Below, one piece after another: positions 54,170-63,174 of a DNA stretch of 64,000 bases (the stretch's first letter is position 1; every line of letters starts with the position of its first letter). The stretch spans positions 1-64,000 of the forward strand of contig JALHMC010000008.1 in NCBI GenBank assembly GCA_022844225.1, in the 5' to 3' direction. The translations under genes were made by a program, and so were the position numbers. Source of the DNA: Hyphomicrobiaceae bacterium (GTDB lineage: Bacteria; Pseudomonadota; Alphaproteobacteria; Rhizobiales; Hyphomicrobiaceae). The notes under the pieces are model-generated. The model did not search any database, was not told the DNA's origin, and worked only from the letters and a program-made list of their open reading frames with translations.

Positions 54170-55399
54170 ATGAGCGTCGGCATCGAACTCGATTGCCTAG
54201 AAGGCATCCGTGTCGTGGATTTTACGCAGTTCGAGGCAGGCCCCTCGTGCACCGAAAGCCTCGCCTGGCTGGGAGCCGAGGTTGTCAAGATCGAGAACCC
54301 TGGGCTCGGCGATCCGGGCCGGCGCCTCCAGAAGGGCAAGCCCGACAACGACCCGTGGTATTTTCACCAGTACAATGCCAACAAAAAATCACTGACGCTG
54401 AACCTCAAGTCCGCTCGCGGAAAGGAGATCGTGCGCGATCTCATCCGAAAGGCCGACGTCATGGTCGAGAACATGGCGCCGGGCACGATCGAGCGGCTGG
54501 GCCTCGGCTATGATGACGTCAAGAAGATCAACCCGGGCATCATCTACTGTCAGATCAAGGGGTTCGGTACCGGAAGTCCATATGAGACGAGCCTCGCGTT
54601 CGACATGATCGCGCAGGCGGCCGGAGGCACGTTCAGCGTCACGGGTGATGGCGACAGGCCGCCCGTGAAGCCGGGTCCATCGCTCGGCGATACGGGCACC
54701 GGCATGTTGATGGCGATCTCGATTCTGGGCGCGCTTTTCAAGCGGCAGAAGACCGGCGAGGGTCGTCGCCTGCAAGTGGCAATGCAGGATGCGATGATCC
54801 ACTACATGCGCGTGCCGTTCTCACGCACACAGGCGACGGGCAAGGCCGTTCCGCGCGAAGGCTCCAGCCGCTCGTCTCCAAACGGCCTCGTACCGAATGC
54901 GCTCTATCCCTGTAAGCCGGGTGGACCTAACGACTATGTCTACGTCTTCTGCAGCCGCGCCAATCCGGAGCACTGGCAGCGGCTGCTCAAGGTCATGGGC
55001 CGCGAGGATTTGGCCGGCGATCCGCGCTTCGATACACAGGCCGCGCGCGCCGAGCGGCCGGCCGAGGTCGATGCGCTGATTGCCGAATGGACCCGCAATC
55101 ACACCAAGGAAGAGGCGATGAAACTAATCGGCGCGGCTAGCGTGCCGGCTGGCGCCGTGTTCGACACCTTGGAACTCATGAACGATCCGTCCCTCGCCGA
55201 GCGCGGCATCATGCAGACGATTGATCATCCCACGACGGGCAAGGTTAAAATGCCCGCTTGGCCCGTTCGCTTCGACGGCGCGCCAATCCAGGTGAAGCCG
55301 TCGCCCACCCTCGGCCAGAATGTGGATGACGTGCTTAGTTCTTGGCTCGGGATGGACCCCAAGACCGTCGCAGCGCTACGCGAGGAAGGGATCGTTTGA
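54170..55399 (+). CDS. CaiB/BaiF (family III) CoA-transferase
   Basis: A 409-residue CoA-transferase, first gene of the selenoprotein operon. The start LEGIRVVDFTQFEAGPSCTESLAWLGAEVVKIENP is the family opening. The catalytic Asp is in SPYETSLAFDMIAQAAGG (about residues 138-155). A second block is GLHK-like: TGEGRRLQVAMQDAMI. The ATG at 54170 is preferred over a start 147 bases upstream because the upstream part is unlike the family. It lies 50 bases before the 358-residue protein. A formyl-CoA or succinyl-CoA donor is possible; the acceptor acid is unknown. Confidence 0.92.
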   Translation: MSVGIELDCLEGIRVVDFTQFEAGPSCTESLAWLGAEVVKIENPGLGDPGRRLQKGKPDNDPWYFHQYNANKKSLTLNLKSARGKEIVRDLIRKADVMVENMAPGTIERLGLGYDDVKKINPGIIYCQIKGFGTGSPYETSLAFDMIAQAAGGTFSVTGDGDRPPVKPGPSLGDTGTGMLMAISILGALFKRQKTGEGRRLQVAMQDAMIHYMRVPFSRTQATGKAVPREGSSRSSPNGLVPNALYPCKPGGPNDYVYVFCSRANPEHWQRLLKVMGREDLAGDPRFDTQAARAERPAEVDALIAEWTRNHTKEEAMKLIGAASVPAGAVFDTLELMNDPSLAERGIMQTIDHPTTGKVKMPAWPVRFDGAPIQVKPSPTLGQNVDDVLSSWLGMDPKTVAALREEGIV

Positions 55400-55449
55400 T
55401 CACGAATTGAGACGGTTTGGGGAGCTGCGAGCTGCAGGAGCCAACGACA

Positions 55450-56526
55450 ATGCCTCTCGACACCGCCCGCGTTCACGAAGTCCCGGACGATCTGCTCGCG
55501 GCAATCGACTACTGCTACGAGCGGGGCTGGACGGACGGTTTGCCCGTCGTGCCTCCCGTGGTCGAACGCGTGGACGCCATGCTGCGGTACGAGGGCCGGC
55601 CCGCCGAGACCGTGATCGCCAAACATCCGGCTACAGGACTCGAACTCTCCGTCCACGCGGCCGCGGTCAATGCAGTCATGGCCGGGTGTCTGCCCGAGTA
55701 TCTGCCGGTGTTGATCGCTGCTTGCGAGGCGATGAACCAGCCCGACTTCAACTTCCACGGCTCCACGGCGAGCACGGGGGGATCGGCACCTTTGCTGATC
55801 GTGAGTGGACCTGCGGCCGACGAAATCGGCATGAATGGTGACGTCAATCTGTTCGGACCCGGCAATCGCGCCAACGCCACCATCGGCCGCGCCGTAAGAC
55901 TCATCCTGCGCAATGTCTTCCAGATGATGCCCGGCATTTCGGACAAGTCGACCCAGGGCAATCCAGGCAAGTACAGTTTCTGCATCGCGGAGCGGTCACG
56001 CGGCAACCCGTGGCCGCTGCTCTGCGAGACGCAGGGCTATCCGCAGGGCGTGTCGAGTGTCACGGTTTTTGCCGGTGGCGGCTTCTGTAACGTCGAGAAC
56101 CACGGCGGCAATACGCCGGAGCAGGTGCTCGGCTCCGTGGCGGACGCGATGGCAAACTATGGCGCGATCACGCTCGGCCAAAGCGTCGTGATCCTGGCGC
56201 CGGAGCACATGAAGATCGTGGCCGATGCCGGGTGGAGCCGACAGGACGCCCAGGCGTTTCTGTTTGCCGAGGCCAAGCGCTCCGTGGAAGGGATGCGTAG
56301 CGTCGGCAAGTATCGCGACAGCGAGTATGAGAAGCAGCACGGTGCCGAGGCCCACGCGCTGATCGAGGACGGGTTCATTCACCGCGGCCTCTCACCGGAC
56401 GACATCCTGATCACGCTCGGGGGCGGCGACGCGGGCGGCCACTCCTGTTTTATCCCATCTTGGAGCCGGGGACGCGGCTCGATCATGCAGCATAAGCCGA
56501 TCGGCGTATGCATCGACTGCACCTGA
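55450..56526 (+). CDS. conserved protein of unknown function in the selenoprotein operon
   Basis: A 358-residue soluble protein that I cannot place in a named family. Distinct blocks are YERGWTDGLPVVPPVVERVD (about residues 22-41), SVHAAAVNAVMAGCLPEYLPVLIAA, FHGSTASTGGSAPLLIVSGP and NLFGPGNRANATIGRAVRLI. GGHSC and a closing VCIDCT supply cysteines that might exchange with the selenoprotein encoded 23 bases downstream. The ATG at 55450 follows CAGGAG. The gene pair and the CoA-transferase before it appear to be one operon. A shared redox or C-S/C-X chemistry is inference. Confidence 0.85.
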   Translation: MPLDTARVHEVPDDLLAAIDYCYERGWTDGLPVVPPVVERVDAMLRYEGRPAETVIAKHPATGLELSVHAAAVNAVMAGCLPEYLPVLIAACEAMNQPDFNFHGSTASTGGSAPLLIVSGPAADEIGMNGDVNLFGPGNRANATIGRAVRLILRNVFQMMPGISDKSTQGNPGKYSFCIAERSRGNPWPLLCETQGYPQGVSSVTVFAGGGFCNVENHGGNTPEQVLGSVADAMANYGAITLGQSVVILAPEHMKIVADAGWSRQDAQAFLFAEAKRSVEGMRSVGKYRDSEYEKQHGAEAHALIEDGFIHRGLSPDDILITLGGGDAGGHSCFIPSWSRGRGSIMQHKPIGVCIDCT

Positions 56527-56549
56527 ACTTAACGGAAGGACGAGCCACG

Positions 56550-57071
56550 ATGCGCCTCTACGATCCTACGTCCTCGGCACAGAAGCGGACGATGCGTCGC
56601 GCGCCGCCGCTCGCGAGCCTCGATGGTAAAGCCATCGGCGTTCTGGAGAACGGCAAGCTCAACGCGGCGGAAATGCTGGACGAGGTTGCACGACTTTTCG
56701 TCGAGCGGCATGGGTGCACCATCCGCGCCGTCTACTCGAAGAGCAATGCCAGCGCACCAGCCCCCAAAGAGACGCTGACCAAGGCTGCGGGCGAGGTCGA
56801 CTTCATCATCACCGGCCTCGGCGATTGAGGGTCCTGCTCAACGTGCAGTTTGCACGACGGATTGACATTCGAACAACTCGGCAAACGGGCGGTGGTGCTG
56901 TGCACCGAGCCGTTCGAGGTGACGGCCAAGAATATCGCGCGCGTTCTCGGACGGCCAGACTACCCATTCCTGCTGGTGAAGCATCCGATCGGAAGCTGCA
57001 CGCTTCCTGAACTGAAAGACCGGGCAGAGGTCGCCTACCGTCAGGCACTTGCGATCCTGCTGGACGGCTGA
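56550..57071 (+). CDS. UGSC-family selenoprotein (in-frame TGA read as selenocysteine)
   Basis: Read through the TGA at 56826-56828, one 173-residue protein results, with selenocysteine at position 93. The motif is GLGD-U-GSCSTCS, the U-G-S-C signature of a family first noted in marine selenoproteome surveys. The frame before the TGA (start MRLYDPTSSAQ, after GGAAGGA) and after it (SLHDGLTFEQLGKRAVVLCTEPF to the TGA stop at 57069-57071) are the same frame and similar in composition. A stem-loop fitting a bacterial SECIS lies 13 bases after the codon. The fold looks like a small alpha/beta domain (KAIGVLENGKLNAAEMLD, then DFIITGLGD). A redox role is likely but unproven. If the cell lacks Sec machinery this would instead be a broken gene. 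Confidence 0.85.
56838..56865 (+). promoter_or_regulatory. SECIS-like stem-loop after the Sec codon
   Basis: CGTGCA (56842-56847), loop GTT (56848-56850), TGCACG (56851-56856): a perfect 6-bp stem. TCAA (56838-56841) and TTGA (56862-56865) can extend it past a 5-base bulge. The apical loop starts 19 bases after the TGA, within the spacing used by bacterial SelB, and carries a G followed by U. A bulged U in the upper stem, as in E. coli fdhF, is not seen. Confidence 0.65.
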
Positions 57072-57085
57072 GTGGAATGGTGTCG

Positions 57086-57868
57086 TCAGATCCGCCAACC
57101 TGAGTGGACCGCTGCAACGCCGCCGGTGAGGTTGCGGTAGCTGACCCGCTCGAAGCGTGCGGATCGGATCATGTCGGCAAAGGCGTCCTGCTTCGGGAAG
57201 CGGCGGATGCTTTCGACAAGATATCGGTAAGGCTCGCTTGCGCCGGCAGCGAGCTGGCCCAGGCGGGGGATCGCCTCGAATGAGAAGAGGTCGTAAAGGC
57301 GATCGAGCATCGGCACGTCCACGTGGCTGAATTCGAGTACGAGTAACCGGCCGCCCGGACGCAGGACCCGGTACATCTCGGCCAGCGCACGGTCGATGTG
57401 CGTCACGTTCCGGATGCCGAACGCGATCGTGACGGCATCGAACGAGCGATCCGCGAAGGGCAGCATCTCTGCGTTGCCCTCGACGAGCGAGATCCGATCG
57501 GACAATCCCGCAGCCTCGACCTTGCCGCGACCGACGTCCAGCATTTCGCGGCTGATGTCGCAGATCGCCGCTGAGGTGCCCGCCCCTCCCGCGCGCACGA
57601 TACGCATGGCGACGTCTCCGGTACCACCTGCCAGATCGAGCACACGAAACGGCTCGGCGGAGCGCGGCGGATTGAGAGCGACGACCAGATCATCCTTCCA
57701 AAGCCGATGCAGACCGCCGGACATCAGGTCATTCATCAGGTCGTAACGCTCGGCGACCGTGGCGAAGACCTCGTTGACGAGGCCCTGCCGCTCTTTCGGG
57801 TCGACCGGTCGAAAGCCGAAGCTCGCGGACGTGTCGGTCATCGGACCAGTATCGGGCTCTTTGGACAT
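57086..57868 (-). CDS. ubiE: demethylmenaquinone/ubiquinone C-methyltransferase
   Basis: A 260-residue SAM-dependent methyltransferase of quinone synthesis. [16 protein letters not shown] (about residues 69-84) is the SAM loop. [35 protein letters not shown] is the family signature, and [12 protein letters not shown] and the ending SGWRI are typical UbiE. It converges on the selenoprotein gene with only 14 bases between stops. A start at 57841 is also possible. Confidence 0.95.
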   Translation of the reverse strand: MSKEPDTGPMTDTSASFGFRPVDPKERQGLVNEVFATVAERYDLMNDLMSGGLHRLWKDDLVVALNPPRSAEPFRVLDLAGGTGDVAMRIVRAGGAGTSAAICDISREMLDVGRGKVEAAGLSDRISLVEGNAEMLPFADRSFDAVTIAFGIRNVTHIDRALAEMYRVLRPGGRLLVLEFSHVDVPMLDRLYDLFSFEAIPRLGQLAAGASEPYRYLVESIRRFPKQDAFADMIRSARFERVSYRNLTGGVAAVHSGWRI

Positions 57869-58035
57869 CCTGACAGTCTACAAGATCGAGACCGTCGCGC
57901 GCCAATGACGATATGCCGCCCTGCAAGCGGCGTGGCCGCCATGCCCACGGCGCATTCGCGGTTCAAAGGTCATCAGGCTTGCCGCATGCCCGTTTCCGGC
58001 TGTAGCTCCCATTTGGAACGCGAGCCGAGGGCGCA

Positions 58036-59895
58036 ATGGACAAGAACTATCTGCTTCAGGCGGTCGTACTGTTGGCGGCGGCGGCAGTCGCAGCCCCTCT
58101 CGCGAGGGTAGCGAATGTCGGATCGGTTTTGGGCTATCTCGCGGCCGGCGTACTGATCGGTCCGCATGCTCTCGGGTTTTTCACCCACGTTGAAAGTATT
58201 CTGCACGTTGCCGAACTCGGCATCGTTTTTCTTCTGTTCCTGATCGGGCTTGAATTGCGTCCGCTTCGGATCTGGACGATGCGGCGCACCATCCTGGGAG
58301 CTGGCGGAGTGCAGGTCCTAGCGACGGGCCTTCTCCTCGGCATCGTCGCTGCGATGCTGTTCACCACCCCTCCCGTGGCTGCTGTCGTCGGTCTGGCACT
58401 TGCCATGTCATCGACCGCTTTCGTGTTGCAGGCGCTCGAGGAGCGCAAAGAGCTGTCGCAGAAGCACGGGCGACTGGCCTTCTCGATTCTGCTTTTTCAG
58501 GACCTCGCGGCCATTCCTTTGATCGCCGTCGTGCCGCTGATGGCCGTGCGCGGTGCCACCGACGCGACACAGTCTGCGATCGCCATCGCGACAGCATTGG
58601 GAACCATCGCTGCCGTCATCCTCGCCGGCCAGTTCCTCCTCAACCGCATCTACAAGATGGTTGCGGCATCGGGCGTTCGAGAGGCCATGACCGCCACGGC
58701 GCTCATGACGGTGATCGGCGTGGCGGTATTGATGCAGCCCGCAGGCCTATCGGCGGCGCTCGGCGCCTTCATCGCCGGCGCTATGCTCGCCGACAGCGCC
58801 TACCGTCATCAGATCGAGGCTGATATACAGCCTTTCGAAGGTCTGCTGCTCGGCCTCTTCTTCACGGCGATCGGCATGTCGCTCGACCTATCGCTGTTGA
58901 GTCGGGAATGGCGCCTTATCGCGGCGCTGGTCATCGGACTTGTCGCGATCAAGATGGTCGTACTTTTTGTCGTGGGGCGCGTGAATGGACTGGCGACCCG
59001 GCAGGCGCGGCGGCTCGCGATTGCTCTCGCCCAGGGAGGCGAGTTCGCCTTCGTGATTCTGGGGCTGGTCACCGGTGCGCACCTGCTCGCCGAGACGACC
59101 GCCAACCTGATGTCGGTGGTCGTGACGTTATCCATGGCTGTCACGCCGATCCTTCTCCTCGCCGACGACTGGTTGGTCAAGGTGAACGGGAAATCGCTCG
59201 TACCCGACTACGACGCGCCACCTCCGTCGGAAGGGCGAGTCGTGATCGCCGGCCTCGGGCGGTTCGGCCAGATCATGGCCCGAATCCTACGCGCGCGGGG
59301 CATCCCGTTCACCGCCCTGGATATCAGCCCCGACCAGATCGAGCTTGTCCGCCGCTTCGGTGCGGAGGGTTATTATGGAGACGCCAGTCGCCTCGACATC
59401 CTGGAGGCTGCTCAGACGGCAAAAGCGCGGGCGTTCGTCCTGGCAATCGACGACGTGGAAGCTTCTCTGCGAACGGCCGAGATAGTTAGGCGCCATTTTC
59501 CGCACGTGCCGATTTACGCCCGCGCCCGCAACCGACAGCATGTGCACAAGCTGATGGACCTGGGCGTCCAGGAAATGCGCCGCGAGACGTTTCTGGCAGC
59601 CATCGAGTTGACGCGTGACCTGCTCGAGGGGCTCGGCATGCGCGAGGCGGAGGCTAGACGCCTGACTGAGACGTTTGCTGCGCTGGATCGCAAACGCCTC
59701 TACGACGACTACGAGCACGCCAGCGACCGGCAGAAACTCGAGCTGAACGCCCGACGTTTCGCCGAGGAGCTCGAGGAACTCTTCCGGGACGACGCCGAGG
59801 AGGCCGAGCGGATCGCGGAGGGGCAAGTGCCGGCGAAAGCCGATGCACGCCCCCGGCGAGCTTCTTTCGAGGCCGATACCACCAAGGCCTCATGA
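58036..59895 (+). CDS. Kef-type (CPA2) monovalent cation:proton antiporter
   Basis: A 619-residue inner-membrane antiporter with about 12 hydrophobic segments in the first 390 residues. Markers are LGYLAAGVLIGPHALGF (about 34-50), LFLIGLELRPLRIW and QDLAAIPLIAVVPL, with the ion-binding Asp in FQDLA. A cytosolic TrkA-N domain starts at RVVIAGLGRFGQIMARILRARG (about 400) and would bind NAD(H) or another nucleotide for control. A charged helical tail ends the protein. It resembles glutathione-gated KefB/KefC. No KefF/KefG quinone reductase lies next to it. Confidence 0.93.
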   Translation: MDKNYLLQAVVLLAAAAVAAPLARVANVGSVLGYLAAGVLIGPHALGFFTHVESILHVAELGIVFLLFLIGLELRPLRIWTMRRTILGAGGVQVLATGLLLGIVAAMLFTTPPVAAVVGLALAMSSTAFVLQALEERKELSQKHGRLAFSILLFQDLAAIPLIAVVPLMAVRGATDATQSAIAIATALGTIAAVILAGQFLLNRIYKMVAASGVREAMTATALMTVIGVAVLMQPAGLSAALGAFIAGAMLADSAYRHQIEADIQPFEGLLLGLFFTAIGMSLDLSLLSREWRLIAALVIGLVAIKMVVLFVVGRVNGLATRQARRLAIALAQGGEFAFVILGLVTGAHLLAETTANLMSVVVTLSMAVTPILLLADDWLVKVNGKSLVPDYDAPPPSEGRVVIAGLGRFGQIMARILRARGIPFTALDISPDQIELVRRFGAEGYYGDASRLDILEAAQTAKARAFVLAIDDVEASLRTAEIVRRHFPHVPIYARARNRQHVHKLMDLGVQEMRRETFLAAIELTRDLLEGLGMREAEARRLTETFAALDRKRLYDDYEHASDRQKLELNARRFAEELEELFRDDAEEAERIAEGQVPAKADARPRRASFEADTTKAS

Positions 59896-59928
59896 GTGAG
59901 GCTTGGCGACGCTTGGAGACGGCTCGGC

Positions 59929-60717
59929 TCAGTACGTCTTCGCCGTCACCCGATCTGACTCGCCCCGCGTCTCCTTGACCATGTTGGTCGCAGCGACGGT
60001 CAGCGAGCGGGCATCGTTCATCAGCGTGACGAAATTGTAGCCCTGCTCGAACCGCTTCTTGGCCGTGGCTGGGCCGTCCGTATGCACACCGGCGATCAGG
60101 CCCTTCGAGCGAGTCACCTTGGCAATCTGCTCAATGGCCGCGATGACTTCGGGGTCGGACGGATCGAGCGTCGGCGGCTTGCCCATCGCCATGGAAAGAT
60201 CCGACGGACCGACGTAGACGCCGTCGAGCCCCTTCACCGAGAGGATCTCGTCGAGGTTCTTCAGGCCCGCCCGTGTCTCGATCATAGCGAGCAGCACCAC
60301 CTCTTCGTTGGCGCCTTGCCAGTAATCGGCGCCGGCATACTGGACGGCGCGGTTCGGACCCATGGAGCGCGTGCCGATCGGCGGGTAGCGGCCGTACGAG
60401 ACAAACTGTTCCGCTTCGGCCTTGGTATTGATCATGGGGCAGATCAACCCGTAGCTGCCCGCGTCGAGCAGCTTCATGATGATGGCCGCATCGTTCCAGG
60501 GCACACGGCACAGAGGCACCACGTCGGTGGTCGAGATGGCCTGCAACATCCCGAGCGCTGACGGGAAATCCACCGGGCCATGTTGCAGATCGATGGTGAC
60601 GCTGTCCCAGCCGCAGTGGGCATAGATCTCGGCAGCGTAAGAACTTGGGATGGCCGACCAGCCATTGATGATGCGGCCGCCGTCCTTGGCGATTTGGCGG
60701 AGCTTGTTCTTGCGCAT
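59929..60717 (-). CDS. HpcH/HpaI-family aldolase
   Basis: A 262-residue class II pyruvate aldolase (4-hydroxy-2-oxoheptanedioate aldolase type). Core segments are VTIDLQHGPVDFPSALGML (about residues 38-56), PLCRVPWNDAAIIMKLLDAG, the metal-ligand AMIETRAGLKNLDEILS (Glu) and LDGVYVGPSDLSMAMG (Asp). The ATG at 60717 follows GAGGA. Relatives cleave or form 4-hydroxy-2-keto acids. It is not within an obvious catechol pathway cluster. Confidence 0.92.
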   Translation of the reverse strand: MRKNKLRQIAKDGGRIINGWSAIPSSYAAEIYAHCGWDSVTIDLQHGPVDFPSALGMLQAISTTDVVPLCRVPWNDAAIIMKLLDAGSYGLICPMINTKAEAEQFVSYGRYPPIGTRSMGPNRAVQYAGADYWQGANEEVVLLAMIETRAGLKNLDEILSVKGLDGVYVGPSDLSMAMGKPPTLDPSDPEVIAAIEQIAKVTRSKGLIAGVHTDGPATAKKRFEQGYNFVTLMNDARSLTVAATNMVKETRGESDRVTAKTY

Positions 60718-61016
60718 GGGGTTTCCTCGAAGGCGCTTGACGTGGGGCAGCCGTAACGGCGCTCCATCCATCCGAGCTAAGCAGAGTTGGCGTGACCTGC
60801 CAACGAGCGCGTGACTATGCTTGTCCTTGACCTGGGTTGAACAACTAAATACGTTTTGACTTGGTACTGGACTGCGGCCGGCGAAATTCATCCGGCGAAA
60901 TTATTCGATCATACTGGGTGTCGGCACTTGAATGCGTCGGTCCCGCGGCTTGTATCGCAATCGTCTCGTGTAAGTGTGGATCAACAATACTTAGTCATGC
61001 CGGGAGATATGTTCCC

Positions 61017-62606
61017 ATGCGGCGTCTGATATTATGGCCTTCGGCAGTGGCAGTAGCAGGGCTTGCTCTGGCCACTCTGGCAAGCGGCCAGTCCCGAGAC
61101 AACCAACTCGGAAAGGTGGAATTCGAGACCTCGTGCACGCCCGCTGCACAGGCTCAATTCAACCGGGCCATGCTTTACCAGCATTCGTTCTGGTATCGAG
61201 CGTCACAAAGGGCGTTCGAGGAGGTTCTCAAGACAGATCCGGCCTGCTCAATGGCGAACTGGGGCGTCGCCCTCAGTCTGCTCTGGAATCCGCACGTGCC
61301 GGCGCCGGCCAAGAACCTCGGCGAAGGCGCAGCGGCACTCGAAAAAGCGAAAGCCAATCCGCCCAAGTCGCAGCGCGAGCGCGACTACGTCGTGGCCCTG
61401 AATGAAATGTACAAGGACCACGACAAGGTCGACCATCGTACGAGAATGGCGAATTACGTCGCCGCGATGGAGAAACTTGCCGCCACCTATCCCAAGGACG
61501 ATGAGGCGCAAATCTATTATGCACTGGCACTCAACACGAGCGCGTCGCCCGCTGACAAAACGTTCGCGAACCAATTGAAGGGCGCCGCGATACTGGAGAA
61601 AATCTGGGAGCGCCTGCCCGAGCATCCCGGCGTAGCGCACTACCTGATCCACCTTTACGATTATCCGGCGATTGCGGCGAAGGGCCTCGACGCCGCACGC
61701 CGCTACGCCAAAGTGGCGCCCGACGCCCCGCACGCTTTACACATGCCGTCGCACATCTTCACCCGCGTCGGCTACTGGAAGGACTCGATACAGTCCAACG
61801 CACGGTCGTCTGAGGTTGCCAGCCAGACCAGGGATCTTCACGACCAGCTGCATGCCATGGACTATCTCGTCTACGCGCATCTCCAGCTGGGGCAGGAAAA
61901 GCAGGCAGAGGCCGTCATTGCGAAGATGAAGGCCGTGACCGGCTACACCGAGACGTTCTTTGTCGGGCCGTTCGCGATCGCGGCGTCGCCAGCTCGCTTC
62001 GCCGTCGAGCGGAACGCCTGGGCCGAGGCAGCGGCGCTCGAGGTCAAGGACAATCCCGCGGCGCAGGTCGTGGCCATGACGCACTATGCGCGCGCGCTCG
62101 GCTCTGCAAAAACAGGCAACGTGGCTGCAGCCAAGTCCGAGATCGCAAAGCTCGACGAGTTGCACAAGGCGCTGATCGAGAAGAAGGACGCCTACTGGTC
62201 AGGGCAGGTCGATATCCAGCGTCAGGTGGCTGCGGCTTGGGTCCTGCAGGCGGAAGGCAAGACGGATGAGGCATTGAGAGCGCTCGCCACCGCCGCCGAT
62301 GCTGAGGATCGCACCGACAAGCACCCGGTGACACCGGGACCTTTGGCGCCGGCCCGCGAACTCTACGGCAATCTGTTGCTCGAACGCGGACAATCCAAGG
62401 AGGCGCTCGCCGCCTACGAGGCGACCCTGCAAAAGGAGCCGAACCGCCTGCTGGCATACGTCGGCGCGGCAAGATCCGCCGCCAAAGCCGGGGACCAAAC
62501 CAAGGCTCGGAATTACTACGCCAAGGTCGTTGAACTGGCCGCCGGCGCGGATACGGTTCGCCCGGAAATCGCAGAGGCACGCAGCTTTGTCGACAAGAAG
62601 GGTTGA
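61017..62606 (+). CDS. secreted TPR-repeat protein
   Basis: A 529-residue exported protein. A signal peptide covers about residues 1-23 (LILWPSAVAVAGLALATLASG). The rest is all-helical with degenerate tetratricopeptide repeats (AMLYQHSFWYRASQRAFEEVLKTDPACSMANWGVALSL, then C-terminal GQSKEALAAYEATLQKEPNRLLAYVGAAR). HxxHD-like spacing is not evident, so no enzymatic activity is claimed. The ATG at 61017 follows CGGGAG; the longer frame would bury the signal peptide. Function unknown; a periplasmic scaffold is plausible. Confidence 0.82.
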   Translation: MRRLILWPSAVAVAGLALATLASGQSRDNQLGKVEFETSCTPAAQAQFNRAMLYQHSFWYRASQRAFEEVLKTDPACSMANWGVALSLLWNPHVPAPAKNLGEGAAALEKAKANPPKSQRERDYVVALNEMYKDHDKVDHRTRMANYVAAMEKLAATYPKDDEAQIYYALALNTSASPADKTFANQLKGAAILEKIWERLPEHPGVAHYLIHLYDYPAIAAKGLDAARRYAKVAPDAPHALHMPSHIFTRVGYWKDSIQSNARSSEVASQTRDLHDQLHAMDYLVYAHLQLGQEKQAEAVIAKMKAVTGYTETFFVGPFAIAASPARFAVERNAWAEAAALEVKDNPAAQVVAMTHYARALGSAKTGNVAAAKSEIAKLDELHKALIEKKDAYWSGQVDIQRQVAAAWVLQAEGKTDEALRALATAADAEDRTDKHPVTPGPLAPARELYGNLLLERGQSKEALAAYEATLQKEPNRLLAYVGAARSAAKAGDQTKARNYYAKVVELAAGADTVRPEIAEARSFVDKKG

Positions 62607-62675
62607 TGCGATCTCTACCCGGGAGGCCCCTGCGCCTCCTGGCCATCGGTCCAAGATGCAGATGGGAGCTAGCCT

Positions 62676-63092
62676 ATGCCTCCAGTGATGCAATGGACGA
62701 TCGTAACCGTCTCATTCGTCTGCGGCGTGGTTGCCGTATGGGCCGGCCTGTCCTGGGCGGCCGGTCCGCTCCCGGCGATAGCCGAGGTCAACGGCTTCAC
62801 CGGCAATGCGGGCGAATGGGAATTGACGGCGACACTCACACGCGACGATGGCTCCCGCGAACTGAGCGGTCCGATGAAAATGACACACGTCGGATGGTGT
62901 AGCCAGGAGGGCCCTCAGGAGAAATCGGGCGAGCTGCGCGTGCGACAGCATCCCCTCTTCGCCCGCATCGACGCTACAGTGACGTTTGACGGCGTCGCCT
63001 GTAGCTACCAGGGCTCGCTGTCGGACGCCTATGAGGGCAAGATGACCTGTCCTGATCGGCGCCCGATGCAGCTATTGCTCTGGATCAGGTGA
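62676..63092 (+). CDS. small exported or membrane-anchored protein of unknown function
   Basis: A 138-residue protein with an N-terminal hydrophobic segment (about residues 7-29, WTIVTVSFVCGVVAVWAGLSWAA) that is a signal peptide or anchor. The following part looks beta-rich and has three cysteines (VGWCSQEG, VACSYQG, MTCPDRRP). I do not recognise the family. It follows the TPR gene by 69 bases on the same strand and may be co-transcribed. Confidence 0.68.
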   Translation: MPPVMQWTIVTVSFVCGVVAVWAGLSWAAGPLPAIAEVNGFTGNAGEWELTATLTRDDGSRELSGPMKMTHVGWCSQEGPQEKSGELRVRQHPLFARIDATVTFDGVACSYQGSLSDAYEGKMTCPDRRPMQLLLWIR

Positions 63093-63174
63093 GCTACGGA
63101 CTCCTGCATCGACGAATGTTTCATCGCAAGGCGCGGCCTGCGCCACGTAGAGGCCCGCACGCGACCCAGTCGCC

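Noticed and set aside
56508..56828. A complete 107-residue protein ending at the TGA at 56826
   Set aside because: The same frame continues to 57071 in similar composition, the TGA begins a U-G-S-C motif, and a suitable hairpin follows. Recoding explains the data better than a short protein or a pseudogene.
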